Positions 26,168-38,210 are shown, counted from the stretch's first letter. The stretch is DNA of 45,177 nt from Klenkia terrae (GCF_900491935.1 NZ_UEXK01000004.1:2941095-2986271); one strand, 5' to 3'. The notes: generated by a model not told the origin, from the letters alone. Numbers and translations: made by a program.

Positions 26168-27142
26168 ATGACGCTCCCCGACGTGCTGCGCGGCCGGCTG
26201 ACGCTGCCGGCCATCGCCTCGCCGATGTTCATCGTGTCCGGTCCCGACCTGGTGGTCGCCCAGTGCGCCGCCGGCGTCGTCGGCTCCTTCCCGGCGCTCA
26301 ACGCCCGCCCGGCGGCCCAGCTGGGTGACTGGCTGACCGAGATCGACGAGCGGCTGGCCGCCGCGGCCGCCACCGGGGCCACCGTCGCCCCGTACGCGGT
26401 CAACCAGATCGTGCACCGCTCCAACGACCGGCTCGAGGCCGACGTGGCGATGTGCGTCGAGCACGAGGTGCCGATCGTGATCACCTCGCTGGGCGCCCGG
26501 GCCGACGTCTACGACGCGGTGCACTCCTACGGCGGCATCGTGCTGCACGACGTCATCGACGACCGGTTCGCCCACAAGGCGATCGAGAAGGGCGCCGACG
26601 GCCTGATCGCCGTCGCCGCCGGGGCCGGCGGGCACGCCGGGACGACGTCGCCGTTCGCGCTGGCCCGGGAGATCCGCCGCTGGTTCGACGGCCCGCTGGC
26701 GCTCTCGGGCGCCATCGCGCACGGCAGCTCGGTGCTCGCCGCGCAGGCCGCCGGGGCGGACCTGGCCTACATCGGCTCGGCGTTCCTGGCCACCACCGAG
26801 GCCCGCGCCGCCGAGGGCTACAAGCAGATGGTGGTGGACAGCTCGGCGTCCGACATCGTCTACAGCAACCTGTTCACCGGCGTGCACGGCAACTACCTGT
26901 CCGGCTCGATCGTCGCCGCGGGCCTGGACCCGGCCGACCTGCCGACCTCGGACCCCTCGGCGATGAGCTTCGGCTCCGACGGCGGCGCCAAGGCCTGGCG
27001 CGACGTCTGGGGCTCGGGCCAGGGCATCGGTGTCGTCGACGCGGTCGTGCCGGCCGCCGAGCTGATCGCCCGGCTGACCCGGGAGTACCTGGAGGCCAAG
27101 GCCGCCCTGGACGCCGCGGTCATCGCGCCCGCCACCGTCTGA
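26168..27142 (+). CDS. NAD(P)H-dependent flavin oxidoreductase, nitronate monooxygenase-like
   Basis: 324 residues. It is an FMN-binding TIM barrel of the 2-nitropropane dioxygenase family: IASPMFIVSGPDLVVAQCAA opens the barrel, GAGGHAG (about residues 157-163) binds phosphate, and GADLAYIGSAF ends the FMN site. Family members oxidise nitronates or act in enoyl reduction and other flavin chemistry, so the substrate is open. ATG 26168 follows TAACGT by 7 bases. The stop directly abuts a very strong terminator. Confidence 0.9.
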   Translation: MTLPDVLRGRLTLPAIASPMFIVSGPDLVVAQCAAGVVGSFPALNARPAAQLGDWLTEIDERLAAAAATGATVAPYAVNQIVHRSNDRLEADVAMCVEHEVPIVITSLGARADVYDAVHSYGGIVLHDVIDDRFAHKAIEKGADGLIAVAAGAGGHAGTTSPFALAREIRRWFDGPLALSGAIAHGSSVLAAQAAGADLAYIGSAFLATTEARAAEGYKQMVVDSSASDIVYSNLFTGVHGNYLSGSIVAAGLDPADLPTSDPSAMSFGSDGGAKAWRDVWGSGQGIGVVDAVVPAAELIARLTREYLEAKAALDAAVIAPATV

Positions 27143-27190
27143 GACGACGAGGGGCGCCGCGCCCGGGTGGGTGCGGCGCCCCTCGTCGTC
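27143..27190. terminator. Bidirectional terminator with perfect 18-bp stem
   Basis: The arms 27143-27160 and 27173-27190 are perfectly complementary (GACGACGAGGGGCGCCGC on the left) around a 12-base loop. It begins on the base after the oxidoreductase stop codon and serves the convergent ppa gene as well. There is no T run, as usual in high-GC Actinobacteria. Confidence 0.9.
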
Positions 27191-27233
27191 TCCGGTGCGC
27201 TCGGTGCGGCCGATCAGGCCGGCGGGATCGTGC

Positions 27234-27728
27234 TCAGTGGTGCTTGGAGGCGTTCTTGGCCCGCTCGAACGAGGCGTTGATCTCCGCCTCGGCCTCGGCG
27301 AGACCGACCCAGTTGGCGCCCTCGACGCTCTTCCCGGGCTCGAGGTCCTTGTAGGTCTCGAAGAAGTGCTGGATCTCCAGGCGGTCGAACTCCGACACGT
27401 CGGTGATGTCCTTGAGGTGGGCCATCCGGGGGTCGGTGGCCGGCACGGTGAGGACCTTGTCGTCGCCACCTGCCTCGTCGGTCATCCGGAACATGCCGAT
27501 GGCTCGGCAGGTGATGAGGCACCCGGGGAACGTCGGCTCCTCCAGGAGCACCAGGGCGTCCAGCGGGTCACCGTCCTGACCCAGGGTCTCCTCGATGTAC
27601 CCGTAGTCCGCCGGGTACCGCGTCGAGGTGAACAACATCCGGTCCAGCCGGATGCGTCCAGTGGCGTGGTCCAGCTCGTACTTGTTCCGCTGGCCCTTGG
27701 GGATCTCTACCGTCACGTCGAACTGCAC
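27234..27728 (-). CDS. ppa: Inorganic pyrophosphatase
   Basis: 164 residues from the chosen start, close to the M. tuberculosis enzyme. It begins [20 protein letters not shown], contains [22 protein letters not shown] with the metal-binding aspartates, and later YKDLEPGK. It hydrolyses pyrophosphate from biosynthetic reactions. The frame extends to GTG 27746, adding MGHTTS; the later GTG is preferred because relatives start at MQFDVT. The promoter region is shared with the divergent dacB. Confidence 0.96.
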   Translation of the reverse strand: MQFDVTVEIPKGQRNKYELDHATGRIRLDRMLFTSTRYPADYGYIEETLGQDGDPLDALVLLEEPTFPGCLITCRAIGMFRMTDEAGGDDKVLTVPATDPRMAHLKDITDVSEFDRLEIQHFFETYKDLEPGKSVEGANWVGLAEAEAEINASFERAKNASKHH

Positions 27729-27757
27729 CGACGTAGTGTGGCCCACGCCCGGCGCCC

Positions 27758-29239
27758 GTGGGACGTCGAGGGTCGTGGATCCATGGGGGAGGGGCCATCG
27801 CGAGCGCTCCGGCGAGCCCCGTGGTGGTCACCGCGAAGCCCCGACCGCGGTGGCGGCGGCGGGTCTGGCAGCTGCTGGTCGCGCTCTGCGTGGTGGCCGC
27901 GCTGGGGGCCGGCGCCTTCCTGCTGGCCACCCACGAGGACGCCGACCCCGACGCGGTGGCCGCCGTCCCGTCCGACGCGGTCGCCGTCCCCGACGCGGTG
28001 CTGCCCGAGCTGACCGGCCCGGCCCCGGTGCTCGCCGCGCTGCCCGCCGAGGCCCCGGCGCCCACCGCCGCGGGCCTGCAGGCGGTGCTGGCCCCGCTGC
28101 TGGCCGCGCCGGCGCTGGGCAGCGGGTTGTCGGCCGAGGTCGTCGACGTCGCCACCGGCGCCGTGCTGCTGGACACCGACGCGGCCGACCCCGGCACCCC
28201 GGCCTCGACCGCCAAGCTGCTCACCGGGCTCGCCGTGCTCACCACGCTGGGACCCGACGCCACCCTCGCCACCACCGTCGTCGCCGGGGCGGCCCCCGGC
28301 GAGGTGGTCCTGGTCGGCGGCGGCGACCCGACGCTGTCCACCACCGCGCCCTCGCTGAGCTACCCGGGCGCGGCCACCGTCGCCGACCTGGCCGCCCAGG
28401 TGCAGGCCGCGCTGGCCGGGGCCGCCGTCACCTCCGTCGTCGTCGACAACTCGCTGTTCACCGGACCGCTCACCGCGCCGGGGTGGGGCTCGGAGGATGC
28501 CCCGTCCACCTACGCCGCCCCGGTCACCGCCACCGCCGTCGACGGCGCGCGGGTGACCCCGGGGCAGAGCCAGCGCAGCGGCCAGCCAGGGACCGACGCC
28601 GGGCTGGCGCTGGCGGCTGCGCTCGGCGCCCCCGGCGCGGCCGTGTCCCTGGGGACGGCGCCGGTCGGGTCCGCCGTGCTGGGCACCGTCCGCTCCGCCC
28701 CGGTCGAGCGGCTGGTCGAGCAGGCGCTCACCGCCTCGGACAACCTTCTGGCCGAGACCCTGGCCCGCCAGGTCGCCCTCGCCACCGGTGCGGACCCCAG
28801 CTTCACCGGGTCCGCGGCCGCCGTCGCCGCCGCCGTGCAGGGGGCCGGGTTCACCACCGCGGGGCTCACCCTCACCGACGGCAGCGGGCTGTCGGGCACC
28901 GACCAGGTGCCCGCGCGGCTGCTGGTCGACGTCCTGGAGGCCGCCGCCGACGGGTCGGTCGCCGGGACCGGGGCGCTGCTGTCCGGGCTGCCGATCGCCG
29001 GGTACACCGGCACGCTCGCCGACCGCGGGGACGCCGACCCGGCCACCGCCCCCGGCACCGTGCGGGCCAAGACCGGCACCCTGGCCACGACCAGCGCGCT
29101 GGCCGGGGTGGTGGTGACCGAGGACGGCCGCCTGCTGGCCTTCGCCCTGCTCGCCGACGGCACCCCGGGGAACGTGGTCGCCGCCGAGGCCGCCCTCGAC
29201 GCGGTCGCCTCGGCGATGGCCGGCTGCGGCTGCCGCTGA
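27758..29239 (+). CDS. dacB: D-alanyl-D-alanine carboxypeptidase/endopeptidase (PBP4 family)
   Basis: 493 residues from the longest start. One membrane helix (about 37-56) anchors the protein with the enzyme outside. The penicillin-binding motifs are S150-T-A-K153, S327-D-N329 and K438-T-G440. It trims peptidoglycan peptides. An Ala/Pro-rich linker joins helix and enzyme domain. The start is uncertain: GTG 27758 gives an odd N-terminus and GTG 27821 is the next candidate. It leads a conserved actinobacterial run (metalloprotease, tilS, hpt, ftsH). Confidence 0.92.
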   Translation: MGRRGSWIHGGGAIASAPASPVVVTAKPRPRWRRRVWQLLVALCVVAALGAGAFLLATHEDADPDAVAAVPSDAVAVPDAVLPELTGPAPVLAALPAEAPAPTAAGLQAVLAPLLAAPALGSGLSAEVVDVATGAVLLDTDAADPGTPASTAKLLTGLAVLTTLGPDATLATTVVAGAAPGEVVLVGGGDPTLSTTAPSLSYPGAATVADLAAQVQAALAGAAVTSVVVDNSLFTGPLTAPGWGSEDAPSTYAAPVTATAVDGARVTPGQSQRSGQPGTDAGLALAAALGAPGAAVSLGTAPVGSAVLGTVRSAPVERLVEQALTASDNLLAETLARQVALATGADPSFTGSAAAVAAAVQGAGFTTAGLTLTDGSGLSGTDQVPARLLVDVLEAAADGSVAGTGALLSGLPIAGYTGTLADRGDADPATAPGTVRAKTGTLATTSALAGVVVTEDGRLLAFALLADGTPGNVVAAEAALDAVASAMAGCGCR

Positions 29240-29267
29240 CCCGCCGCTGCACCGTGCCGGGGGGCCG

Positions 29268-29273
29268 TACGGT
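29268..29273 (+). promoter_or_regulatory. -10-like box of the DUF2342 metalloprotease gene
   Basis: TACGGT, 6 bases before ATG 29280; leaderless arrangement. Confidence 0.5.
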
Positions 29274-29279
29274 GGGCCG

Positions 29280-30353
29280 ATGAGCAGCTCGCTGGTCGAC
29301 TGGGACCTCGCCGGACGCACGGCCCGCCGGCTGAGCAGCTCGGGGCCGGCGACCACCCGCGACGAGGCCGCCGCCGTCGTCCGCGAGCTGCAGGAGTGCG
29401 CCGCCACCGCGGTCGCCCACGTGGAGCAGCTCACCGGCCTGGTCCCGGCCGCGGGCGCCCCGTCCCCGGTCACCGCCGTCGTCGACCGGGGCGGCTGGGT
29501 CGACGCCAACACCGCCGGCATGGCCGCGCTGCTGGATCCGCTCACCGAGGCCCTGCAGGACAAGGCCGGCAAGGCTCCCGGCGCCCTGACCCGGGCGGTC
29601 GGCGGCCGGGTCACCGGGCTGCAGGCCGGCGGCGTGCTGGCGTTCGTGTCGTCCAAGGTGCTGGGCCAGTACGAGGTGTTCGGCACCGGCGGCCGGTTGC
29701 TGCTGGTCGCCCCCAACATCGTCGAGGCCGAGCGCCGGCTGGGCGTCGACCCGCACGACTTCCGCATGTGGGTCTGCCTGCACGAGGTCACCCACCAGCT
29801 GCAGTTCACCGCCGTCCCCTGGCTGCGCGGCTACCTGGAGGCGCAGGTCACCGAGTTCGTGCGGGCCAGCGACCTGGACCCGGCGGTGCTGCGCGAGCGG
29901 CTGCGCGACGTGGTGACCAGCCTCTCCGACGCCGTGCGCGGCAAGCCGGTCGAGGGCGACGCGCCCGGTGGGCTGATGGCGCTGGTCGCCGACCCCGCCC
30001 AGCAGGCCGTGCTGGACCGGGTGACCGCGGTGATGAGCCTGGTCGAGGGGCACGCGGAGTTCGTCATGGACGGCGTCGGCCCCGACGTCGTCCCCTCGGT
30101 CCGCACGCTGCGCAAGCGATTCGGCCAGCGGCGCAAGGGCACCGGACCGCTGGACCGGGTGCTGCGCCGGCTGCTCGGCCTGGAGCAGAAGATGCAGCAG
30201 TACGCCGACGGCCGGCACTTCGTCGCCGGCGTGGTCGAGCGCGTGGGCATGGAGGCGTTCAACACGGTGTGGACGTCGCCGGGCACCCTGCCGCGCAAGG
30301 AGGAGCTCACCGACCCCCAGCGCTGGGTCGACCGGGTCCTCACCCCCTACTGA
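29280..30353 (+). CDS. Zinc-dependent metalloprotease, DUF2342 family
   Basis: 357 residues. The zinc motif HEVTH lies at 168-172 ([11 protein letters not shown]), and EGHAEFVMD near 248 probably gives the third ligand. The family is restricted mainly to Actinobacteria, sits between dacB and tilS, and has sometimes been tied to F420-associated gene sets. The substrate is unknown. No signal peptide or membrane helix is seen, so it is cytoplasmic. ATG 29280 follows TACGGT by 6 bases. Confidence 0.88.
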   Translation: MSSSLVDWDLAGRTARRLSSSGPATTRDEAAAVVRELQECAATAVAHVEQLTGLVPAAGAPSPVTAVVDRGGWVDANTAGMAALLDPLTEALQDKAGKAPGALTRAVGGRVTGLQAGGVLAFVSSKVLGQYEVFGTGGRLLLVAPNIVEAERRLGVDPHDFRMWVCLHEVTHQLQFTAVPWLRGYLEAQVTEFVRASDLDPAVLRERLRDVVTSLSDAVRGKPVEGDAPGGLMALVADPAQQAVLDRVTAVMSLVEGHAEFVMDGVGPDVVPSVRTLRKRFGQRRKGTGPLDRVLRRLLGLEQKMQQYADGRHFVAGVVERVGMEAFNTVWTSPGTLPRKEELTDPQRWVDRVLTPY

Positions 30354-30356
30354 CCC

Positions 30357-31340
30357 GTGGGCGGACCCGATCCCGCGGTCGCCGCCGTCCGCTCCGCGGT
30401 CCGGCCCGGTCTCACCGCCGGCCCGGCGGCCGGCCCGGTGCTGGTCGCCTGCAGCGGGGGAGCCGACTCCCTGGCCCTGGCCGCGGCGGTCGCCTTCGAG
30501 GCACCCCGCGCGGGCGTGCCGGCCGGCGCGGTGACCGTCGACCACGGCCTGCAGGCCGGCTCGGCCGACCGGGCCGCCGCCACGGCGCAGCTGCTGCGCG
30601 GGCTCGGCCTGGACCCGGTGCTGGTGCGCACCGTCGAGGTGGGGACGGCGGGGGGCCCGGAGGGCGCGGCGCGGGAGGCCCGGTACGCCGCGCTCATCGC
30701 GGCGGCGCACGAGCACGGGGCCCGGATCGCGCTGGGCCACACCCGCGACGACCAGGCCGAGACCGTGCTGCTGGGCCTGGGGCGGGGGAGCGGACCCCGC
30801 TCGCTGGCCGGCATGGCGACCTGGCGCCCGCCGCTGTGGCGCCCGCTGCTGGACGTCGACCGGGCCACCACCCGGGCGGCCTGCGCGGCGCAGGGCCTGC
30901 CGGTCTGGGACGACCCGCACAACACCGACCCGGCCTACACCCGGGTACGGCTGCGCACCGAGGTGCTGCCGCTGCTGGAGGAGGTGCTCGGCGGCGGGGT
31001 GGCCCGGGCGCTGGCCCGCACCGCCGCGATGGTCCGCGAGGACGTCGAGGCCCTCGACGACCTGGCCCGGCTGCCCGACCCGGCCGACTGCACCGCGCTG
31101 GCCGCGCTGCCGCCCGCGCTGCGCCGCCGGGTGCTGCGCGGGTGGCTGCTGGAGCAGGGGGTGGCCGACCTCGCCGCGGTGCACCTGCACGCCGTGGACG
31201 CCCTGGTGGTCGCCTGGCGCGGCCAGGGCCGGGTGGACCTCCCCGGCGGTGCGGGCGTCGTCCGGGCGTCTGGCAGGCTTGCGCTGCAAGGCCCCCCTGC
31301 GCCCCTGCGCACACCCCCGAGCGAGGAGCCCCACCCGTGA
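30357..31340 (+). CDS. tilS: tRNA(Ile)-lysidine synthase
   Basis: 327 residues. The PP-loop SGGADS is at 33-38. The family blocks [20 protein letters not shown] and [17 protein letters not shown] are clear. It adds lysine to C34 of the minor tRNA-Ile so that it reads AUA. The C-terminus is short compared with E. coli TilS, as usual in Actinobacteria. GTG 30357 lies three bases after the metalloprotease stop. Its stop overlaps the hpt start, and a GAGGAG in its last codons serves hpt. Confidence 0.94.
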   Translation: MGGPDPAVAAVRSAVRPGLTAGPAAGPVLVACSGGADSLALAAAVAFEAPRAGVPAGAVTVDHGLQAGSADRAAATAQLLRGLGLDPVLVRTVEVGTAGGPEGAAREARYAALIAAAHEHGARIALGHTRDDQAETVLLGLGRGSGPRSLAGMATWRPPLWRPLLDVDRATTRAACAAQGLPVWDDPHNTDPAYTRVRLRTEVLPLLEEVLGGGVARALARTAAMVREDVEALDDLARLPDPADCTALAALPPALRRRVLRGWLLEQGVADLAAVHLHAVDALVVAWRGQGRVDLPGGAGVVRASGRLALQGPPAPLRTPPSEEPHP

Positions 31341-31918
31341 GCGAGACACCCAGCGGCCCCCTGGGTCCCGACCACGGCTACGGCCCCGACATCGACCACG
31401 TCCTGCTGTCCGAGGAGCAGATCGCGGGCAAGATCCGCGAGTTGGCCGACCGGATCGCCGTGGACTACGCCGGCCGCGAGGTGCTGCTGGTCGGGGTGCT
31501 CAAGGGCGCCGTGCTGTTCATGAGCGACTTCGCCCGGGCGCTGCAGCTGCCCACCCAGATGGAGTTCATGGCCGTCTCCTCCTACGGGTCGGCCACCAGC
31601 TCCTCGGGCATCGTCCGGATCCTCAAGGACCTGGACCGGGACATCACCGACAAGCACGTGCTGGTGCTCGAGGACATCATCGACTCGGGCCTGACGCTGT
31701 CCTGGCTGCTGAAGAACCTGGGCTCGCGCGGCCCGGCGAGCCTCGAGGTGTGCGCCCTGCTGCGCAAGCCCGACGCGGTCAAGGTCGACGTGCCGGTGAA
31801 GTACGTGGGCTTCGAGATCCCCAACGAGTTCGTCGTCGGGTACGGCCTGGACTACGCCGAGCGGTACCGCGACCTGCCCTACATCGCCACGCTGAAGCCC
31901 GAGGTCTACAGCAGCTGA
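31337..31918 (+). CDS. hpt: Hypoxanthine phosphoribosyltransferase
   Basis: 193 residues. The PRPP-binding motif is [14 protein letters not shown] (108-121), and the early loop LVGVLKGAV holds the family's Leu-Lys pair. It salvages hypoxanthine and guanine using PRPP. The end [19 protein letters not shown] is characteristic of HPRT. GTG 31337 overlaps the tilS stop. The tilS-hpt-ftsH order is one of the most conserved in Gram-positive bacteria. Confidence 0.96.
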   Translation: MSETPSGPLGPDHGYGPDIDHVLLSEEQIAGKIRELADRIAVDYAGREVLLVGVLKGAVLFMSDFARALQLPTQMEFMAVSSYGSATSSSGIVRILKDLDRDITDKHVLVLEDIIDSGLTLSWLLKNLGSRGPASLEVCALLRKPDAVKVDVPVKYVGFEIPNEFVVGYGLDYAERYRDLPYIATLKPEVYSS

Positions 31919-31979
31919 GGGCCTCACCCGTGCAGGGTGCGACCAGCGTCTGAGCAGCGGGCGCACAGGGTTTCCCGTG

Positions 31980-31985
31980 TACCGT
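31980..31985 (+). promoter_or_regulatory. -10-like box upstream of ftsH
   Basis: TACCGT in the 183-base gap between hpt and ftsH. A start about 7 bases downstream would give a leader of roughly 110 bases. The rest of the gap shows no further recognisable element. Confidence 0.4.
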
Positions 31986-32101
31986 CGGCCGGACGACGTC
32001 GCCCCTCGCGACGCACCAGACCTCGGGTCGCGCGGCGTCCCCGGACGAGCAGGAGGGTCGACGGGCATCCCGGGGCATCCCCGGCCGCCCGGCATCGGTA
32101 C

Positions 32102-34113
<2,012 letters not shown>

Positions 34114-34117
<4 letters not shown>

Positions 34118-34728
34118 CCGACCACGCCGTGGACCCAGGCCCCGTGCCGCACGCCGAGGACGGCGTCGACCACGCCCGGGCCGAGGCCGCCGTGCGGGAG
34201 CTGCTGATCGCCGTGGGGGAGGACCCCGACCGGCCCGGGCTGCGGGAGACCCCGGCCCGGGTCGCCCGGGCGTACGCCGAGACCTTCGCCGGGCTCCGGC
34301 AGGACCCGGCGCAGGTGCTGGCCACCACCTTCGACGAGGACCACGACGAGCTGGTGCTGGTCCGCGACATCGCGCTGTACTCCACCTGCGAGCACCACCT
34401 GGTGCCCTTCCACGGGGTGGCCCACATCGGCTACATCCCCGGTGCCGACGGCCGGGTGACCGGGCTGAGCAAGCTGGCCCGGCTGGTCGAGGTGTACGCC
34501 CGCCGTCCGCAGGTGCAGGAGCGGATGACCAAGCAGATCGCCGACGCGATGATGGAGGGCCTGCGCCCGCGCGGCGTCATCGTGGTCGTCGAGGCCGAGC
34601 ACCTGTGCATGGCCATGCGCGGGGTCCGCAAGCCCGGCACCCGCACGCTGACCTCGGCGGTCCGCGGGGTGTTCAAGGAGTCCGCGGCCACCCGCGCCGA
34701 GGCGATGAGCCTGGTCCTCGGGCGGTGA
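34114..34728 (+). CDS. folE: GTP cyclohydrolase I
   Basis: 204 residues. The zinc ligands are C92 and H95 in [13 protein letters not shown] and C166 in [11 protein letters not shown]. It converts GTP to dihydroneopterin triphosphate, the entry into folate synthesis. The GTG start overlaps the ftsH stop, so folate genes are partly read from the ftsH transcript. folP, folB and folK follow on the same strand. Confidence 0.97.
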
Positions 34729-34753
34729 CGCCGCCCTGCCCCCGGACCCGCCC

Positions 34754-35605
34754 GTGAGCACCGGGCGCTGCCAGGTGATGGGCGTCCTCAACGTCACCCC
34801 GGACTCCTTCTCCGACGGCGGCTGCTTCGCCGACACCCCCAGCGCGGTGGCGCACGGCCTGGCCATGCACGCCGCCGGCGCCGACTGGGTGGACGTCGGC
34901 GGTGAGTCCACCCGCCCCGGCGCCGACCGGGTCGCGGCGGCGGAGGAGAGCGCCCGTGTGCTGCCGGTGGTGGCGCAGCTGAGCGCCGCCGGGGTGGCGG
35001 TGTCGATCGACACCACCCGCGCGGAGGTCGCCGCCGCCGCGCTGGACGCCGGCGCCCGGCTGGTCAACGACGTCAGCGGGGGGCTCGCCGACGCCGGCAT
35101 GGCCCGGCTGGTCGCCGAGCGCGGCGTGCCGTGGGTGCTGATGCACTGGCGCGGGCACAGCCGCGAGATGTACGCCGCGGCCCGGTACGGCGACGTCGTG
35201 ACCGAGGTCTGCGCCGAGCTGACCGCCCGGGTCGAGGACGTCGTCGCCGCCGGCGTGGACCCCGCCCAGCTGCTCCTGGACCCCGGGCTGGGGTTCGCCA
35301 AGAACGCCGAGCACAACTGGGCGCTGCTGGCCGGGCTGGACCGGCTGGTGGACCTGGGGTTGCCGCTGCTGGTCGGGGCCTCCCGGAAGACCTTCCTGGG
35401 CAGGCTGCTGGCCGGCGCCGACGGCACCCCTCGCCCGGCCGAGGAGCGGGACGCCGCCACGCTGGCCACCACGGTGCTGGCCGCGGAGGCCGGGGCGTGG
35501 GGCGTGCGGGTGCACGACGCCGGCCCGTCGGTCGACGCCGTCCGTACCGTGGCCGCCGTCCGCGCCGCCCGTGACCGAGCCCGACCCCGGAGGAACCGTG
35601 CCTGA
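34754..35605 (+). CDS. folP: Dihydropteroate synthase
   Basis: 283 residues. NVTPDSFSDGG is near the start (13-23), GGESTRPGA follows, and DPGLGFAKN and GASRKTFLG line the pterin and p-aminobenzoate sites. It joins p-aminobenzoate to the pterin; this is the sulfonamide target. The lower-activity FolP2 paralogue of mycobacteria differs; this one has all signature residues. GTG 34754 is 25 bases after folE. The 3' end overlaps folB by eight bases. Confidence 0.96.
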   Translation: MSTGRCQVMGVLNVTPDSFSDGGCFADTPSAVAHGLAMHAAGADWVDVGGESTRPGADRVAAAEESARVLPVVAQLSAAGVAVSIDTTRAEVAAAALDAGARLVNDVSGGLADAGMARLVAERGVPWVLMHWRGHSREMYAAARYGDVVTEVCAELTARVEDVVAAGVDPAQLLLDPGLGFAKNAEHNWALLAGLDRLVDLGLPLLVGASRKTFLGRLLAGADGTPRPAEERDAATLATTVLAAEAGAWGVRVHDAGPSVDAVRTVAAVRAARDRARPRRNRA

Positions 35606-35960
35606 CCAGATCGCCGTCCGCGGCCTCACCGCCCACGCCCACCACGGCGTGTACGCCGTCGAGCGCGAGCAGGGCCAGACCTTCCGGGTGGACGCCGTGC
35701 TGGACGTGGACACCGCGCCGGCCGCGGCCGACGACGACCTGGCCCGGACGGTGAACTACGCCGAGCTCGCCCAGCAGCTGCACGCGGTGCTGACCGGCGA
35801 GCCGGTCGACCTGCTGGAGACCCTCGCGCAGCGGCTGGCCGACGTCTGCCTGGCCAACCCGCTGGTGGACGCCGTGCAGATCACCGTGCACAAGCCCGAG
35901 GCCGACCTCGGCGTCCCCTTCGACGACGTCACCGTGACCATCAACCGGACCCGCGGGTGA
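35598..35960 (+). CDS. folB: Dihydroneopterin aldolase
   Basis: 120 residues. It opens VPDQIAVRGLTAHAHHGVYA, with the aldolase GLxxxAxHGV pattern, and has a central NYAEL and a closing ITVHKPEA block. It converts dihydroneopterin to hydroxymethyldihydropterin. GTG 35598 is preferred over GTG 35571 because GGAGGA lies five bases upstream and family members start here. The stop overlaps folK. Confidence 0.94.
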   Translation: MPDQIAVRGLTAHAHHGVYAVEREQGQTFRVDAVLDVDTAPAAADDDLARTVNYAELAQQLHAVLTGEPVDLLETLAQRLADVCLANPLVDAVQITVHKPEADLGVPFDDVTVTINRTRG

Positions 35961-36460
35961 CCCGCGCCGTCCTCTCGCTGGGGGCGAACCTGGGCGACCG
36001 GGCCGGCACCCTGCGCACCGCGCTGCGCGCGCTGGTGGGCGAGGGCCTGGTCGCCCGCTCGGTGCTGTACGAGACCCCGCCGTGGGGCCCGGTCGAGCAG
36101 CCGCCGTTCCTCAACGCGGTCGCCGTCGTCCGCGGCGAGCGGGACGCCGCCGGCTGGCTGGCGCTGGCCCACGAGCTCGAGGACGCCGCCGGCCGGACCC
36201 GGGAGGTCCGGTTCGGGCCGCGGACGCTGGACGTCGACGTGGTCGCCGTGACCGGGGACGACGGTGCCCCCGTGCTCTCCACCGACCCGGAGCTCACCCT
36301 GCCGCACCCCCGGGCGCACGAGCGGGCCTTCGTGCTGGTGCCGTGGCTGGCCCTGGACCCGGCCGCCGTCCTGCCCGGGCACGGGTCGGTCCGCGAGCTG
36401 CTGGCCGGGCTGCCGGCCGGCGACGTCGAGGGCGTGCAGCGCTGGGAGCAGCTGGCGTGA
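35957..36460 (+). CDS. folK: 2-amino-4-hydroxy-6-hydroxymethyldihydropteridine diphosphokinase
   Basis: 167 residues. SLGANLGDR opens the fold and RFGPRTLDVDVV is the catalytic loop with the metal-binding aspartates. HPRAHERAFVLVPW completes the signature. It pyrophosphorylates the pterin for FolP. GTG 35957 overlaps the folB stop and its own stop overlaps the DUF3180 start, so translation is coupled through the block. Confidence 0.96.
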   Translation: MTRAVLSLGANLGDRAGTLRTALRALVGEGLVARSVLYETPPWGPVEQPPFLNAVAVVRGERDAAGWLALAHELEDAAGRTREVRFGPRTLDVDVVAVTGDDGAPVLSTDPELTLPHPRAHERAFVLVPWLALDPAAVLPGHGSVRELLAGLPAGDVEGVQRWEQLA

Positions 36461-36954
36461 GACCGGTCAGCCGGCGGGACCTCGTCGTGGTCGCGGTGGG
36501 CCTGGCGGTGCTCGGCTGGGTCGTCGTCCGGGCGTTCTACGGGGACCTGCCCGGCCTGCACTGGTGGCAGCCCGTGCCGCTGGCCCTGCTGGGGGCGGCC
36601 GAGGGCCTCGGCGCGCGCTCGCTGGCCGCCCGGCTGACCACCGACCGGGACCGCCGGCGCGCGGCCCGCTCCGGCGAGGCGACCGCCCTGGCGCCCGGGC
36701 AGCGGTCCCTCGACCCGGTGGAGCCGATGCTGGTCGCCCGGCTCGCCGTGCTGGCCCAGGCCAGCGCCTGGGTGGCCGCCGGGTTCGCCGGGCTGTGGGC
36801 CGGTGCGCTGGTCTTCACCCTGTCCCAGGTCGGCCGGTTGGCCGCGGCGTCCGGCGACGCGGTCGCGGCCGGGGTCGGCGTGGGCTGCTCGGCGGCCCTG
36901 CTGGCCGGCGCCCTGCTCCTGGAGCGCGCCTGTCGCGTCCCGCCCGAGGACTGA
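36457..36954 (+). CDS. DUF3180 membrane protein
   Basis: 165 residues with four membrane helices: one near 10-25, one near 38-50 and a pair at 100-155. The family is actinobacterial and regularly follows folK. Its function is unknown. The GTG start overlaps the folK stop. The stop codon lies in the loop of a strong hairpin shared with the convergent ABC ATPase gene. Confidence 0.87.
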   Translation: MRPVSRRDLVVVAVGLAVLGWVVVRAFYGDLPGLHWWQPVPLALLGAAEGLGARSLAARLTTDRDRRRAARSGEATALAPGQRSLDPVEPMLVARLAVLAQASAWVAAGFAGLWAGALVFTLSQVGRLAAASGDAVAAGVGVGCSAALLAGALLLERACRVPPED

Positions 36955-36969
36955 CCCCGGGCGGGACGC
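36935..36969. terminator. Bidirectional terminator, 12-bp perfect stem
   Basis: GCGTCCCGCCCG (36935-36946) pairs fully with 36958-36969. The 11-base loop contains the TGA stop of the DUF3180 gene. It lies between two convergent genes and probably ends both transcripts. Confidence 0.8.
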
Positions 36970-36976
36970 CGTCGGC

Positions 36977-38176
36977 TCAGACCAGGGCCGAGCCCGCGGT
37001 CTCGGGGACGGCGCCGTCGACCGACCGGCGCAGCGCGGCGTGCAGCGACTCCGGGGTGAGGACGCCGAGGAAGCGGTCGCCGTCGAGCACCGCCACCCAG
37101 CCGGCCTCCATCCGCAGCATGATCGCGAACGCGTTCTTCAGCGTGGAGTTCACCGGCACCCAGGCGTCCATCCGGCGGCTCACCTCGCGCACCGTGCCCG
37201 CACCCTGGGCGCGGTCCAGGGACAGCCAGCCGTGCAGCGCATCCTGGTCGTCGAGCACCACGGCCCACCGCGCGCCGGTCCGGTCCAGGACCGCGCGGGC
37301 GTCGGCGAGCCCGTCGCCGACGTGGACGACCGGCGGGCGCTCCAGGTCCTCGATCTCGATGCCGGTGACGGCCAGCCGCTTGAGCGCGCGGTCCGAGCCG
37401 ACGAAGTCCGCGACGAACGGGCTGGCCGGCTTGCCCAGCAGCTCGGCCGGGGTGGCGTACTGCTCGACCTTGCCGCCCTCGCTCATCACCGCGATCCGGT
37501 CGCCGAGGCGCACGGCCTCCTCGATGTCGTGGGTGACGAAGACGATCGTCTTGCGCACGGTCTCCTGCAGCCGGAGGAACTCCGACTGCAGCCGCTCGCG
37601 GACCACCGGGTCGACGGCGGAGAACGGCTCGTCCATCAGCAGGACCGAGGGGTCCGCGGCCAGGGCCCGGGCCACGCCGGCCCGCTGGCGCTGCCCACCG
37701 GAGAGCTGGTGGGGGTAGCGGTCGCCGAAGGTGGCCGGGTCCAGCCCGACGGTGCTCAGCAGCTCCTCCACCCGGTCCCGGGTGCGCTTCTTGTCCCAGC
37801 CCAGCAGCTTGGGCACCGTCCCGACGTTGGTCCGGATCGACTGGTGCGGGAAGAGCCCGACGTTCTGGATCACGTAGCCGATCCGGCGGCGCAGCTGGGT
37901 CGGGTCGACGTCGGTGACGTCGTCGCCGCCGACCAGGATGCGCCCGGTGCTCGGCTCGATGATCCGGTTGATCATCTTCATCGTGGTGGTCTTCCCGCAG
38001 CCCGACGGGCCGACCAGGACGGTCAGCTGCCCGGGGGCGAAGGTGAGGTCGAGGGCCTGCACGCCGACCGACCCGTCGGGGTAGACCTTGCTCACGCCCT
38101 CGAGGCGGATCTCCTCGGCACCCCCCTGACCAGCGTCAGCGGTGGTGGTGCCGGCAGCGGTGGCAGTAGCGTCCAC
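36977..38176 (-). CDS. Osmoprotectant (betaine/choline) ABC transporter ATPase with CBS domains
   Basis: 399 residues. Walker A is GPSGCGKTT (56-64), the signature is LSGGQ (158-162) and Walker B is LLMDEP (179-184). After about residue 260 come two CBS domains, as in OpuCA/ProV. In Firmicutes these bind c-di-AMP or sense ionic strength; whether that holds here is unknown. It drives uptake of compatible solutes with the permeases across a gap of only 26 bases. GTG 38176 is chosen; no clear ribosome site is seen. Confidence 0.93.
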   Translation of the reverse strand: MDATATAAGTTTADAGQGGAEEIRLEGVSKVYPDGSVGVQALDLTFAPGQLTVLVGPSGCGKTTTMKMINRIIEPSTGRILVGGDDVTDVDPTQLRRRIGYVIQNVGLFPHQSIRTNVGTVPKLLGWDKKRTRDRVEELLSTVGLDPATFGDRYPHQLSGGQRQRAGVARALAADPSVLLMDEPFSAVDPVVRERLQSEFLRLQETVRKTIVFVTHDIEEAVRLGDRIAVMSEGGKVEQYATPAELLGKPASPFVADFVGSDRALKRLAVTGIEIEDLERPPVVHVGDGLADARAVLDRTGARWAVVLDDQDALHGWLSLDRAQGAGTVREVSRRMDAWVPVNSTLKNAFAIMLRMEAGWVAVLDGDRFLGVLTPESLHAALRRSVDGAVPETAGSALV

Positions 38177-38190
38177 GCGGTGGCCTTCCT

Positions 38191-38210
38191 GGTGAGCGCT
38201 CGGTGAGCGC
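38191..38210. promoter_or_regulatory. Direct repeat in the divergent proV/permease gap
   Basis: GGTGAGCGC occurs twice with an 11-base period (38191-38199 and 38202-38210), the second copy containing the GTG start of the first permease. The gap between the divergent starts is 26 bases, so promoter elements must overlap coding sequence. The repeat could be a binding site or a small duplication. Confidence 0.35.
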
